A stretch of DNA of 64,000 bases from Ravibacter sp964559125 (GTDB lineage: Bacteria; Bacteroidota; Bacteroidia; Cytophagales; Spirosomataceae), in contig CAZLGW010000010.1 in the NCBI GenBank assembly GCA_964559125.1, positions 62,001 through 126,000 on the forward strand, given 5' to 3'. Numbering within the stretch: position 1 is the first letter of the stretch; each line of letters opens with the position of its first letter. A model generated the notes under the pieces. That model saw only the letters and a list, made by a program, of their open reading frames with translations, searched no databases and had not been told where the DNA came from. The translations under genes were made by a program, and so were the position numbers. Below, piece after piece: positions 63,927-64,000 of the stretch.

Positions 63927-64000
63927 ATGAAAAAACTTCTTCTTACCCTGATCAGTATTTGCTCCGTGATCATATCCGGAGCTTTTTCAAGCCATGCGCT
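63927..64000 (+). CDS. N-terminus of a secreted protein (runs off the window)
   Basis: Seven bases after the last amidohydrolase stop, an ATG starts 24 codons to the window end: MKKLLLTLISICSVIISGAF, a clear signal peptide followed by SSHA. The mature protein is outside the window, so no function can be given. It is probably part of the same operon. Confidence 0.6.
   Translation, partial: MKKLLLTLISICSVIISGAFSSHA

Overview
The window looks like a chromosome segment of a free-living member of the Bacteroidota, most likely order Cytophagales. The evidence is: SusC/SusD outer-membrane uptake genes, a type IX secretion (T9SS) sorting tail on a metalloprotease, a short 287-residue RpoD-type sigma factor, HU-like/SPOR and BatE-like SH3 proteins, and promoters of the Bacteroidota form TTTG-N19-21-TAnnTTTG. 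No phage, transposase, rRNA or CRISPR array was found.

Positions 1 to about 37.5 kb are mostly housekeeping. From the left on the minus strand: the N-terminal part of folC, tonB, three tandem DnaA-box-like 9-mers, a SPOR protein, a beta-barrel protein and a 1004-residue TPR protein. Then come a TPR lipoprotein, menD, rpoD, pnp and rpsO with a 17-bp hairpin between the last two, an LptF/G permease, a START-like protein and a tRNA-Met. A small regulatory patch follows (two lipoproteins, a LytTR regulator and its LytS-type kinase, a DUF4412 protein). After it come holA, an ACP phosphodiesterase-like gene, a SlyD-type FKBP, a cysteine-rich barrel protein, dCMP deaminase, a DUF922 protein, a ComEC-like protein, a secreted M43 protease, phoH, dnaB, rlmD, an SH3 protein and an M20 peptidase.

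From about 37.6 kb to the end is an accessory catabolic or modification region. It opens with a ~200-bp non-coding element of five consecutive palindromes between CACAGAG-type inverted arms. On the minus strand lie a cytoplasmic DegT-family aminotransferase, a metallophosphatase lipoprotein, a PhoPQ-related hydrolase, a ceramidase-family hydrolase and a SusD/SusC pair. On the plus strand, starting next to susC, lie a BNR-4 propeller protein and a second ceramidase-like enzyme. A second transcription unit has its own promoter and a 20-bp palindrome. It carries a DegT paralogue with a Tat export signal, a third ceramidase-like enzyme, a cytoplasmic propeller, an ECF sigma factor with no anti-sigma gene, a Gfo/Idh/MocA oxidoreductase and a fourth ceramidase-like enzyme. 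A probably inserted AAA/DUF4143 ATPase gene follows, then three amidohydrolases (two with Tat signals, one lacking the usual metal ligands).

The most interesting system is this ceramidase-like/DegT/Gfo-Idh/amidohydrolase cluster. All four ceramidase-family proteins keep the zinc-site motifs, but none has the usual nucleophilic serine, and one of the two aminotransferases is predicted to work outside the cytoplasm. A plausible but unproven reading is that it processes an imported amino-sugar, aminocyclitol or N-acyl conjugate. All functional statements come from reading motifs; no database search was run.
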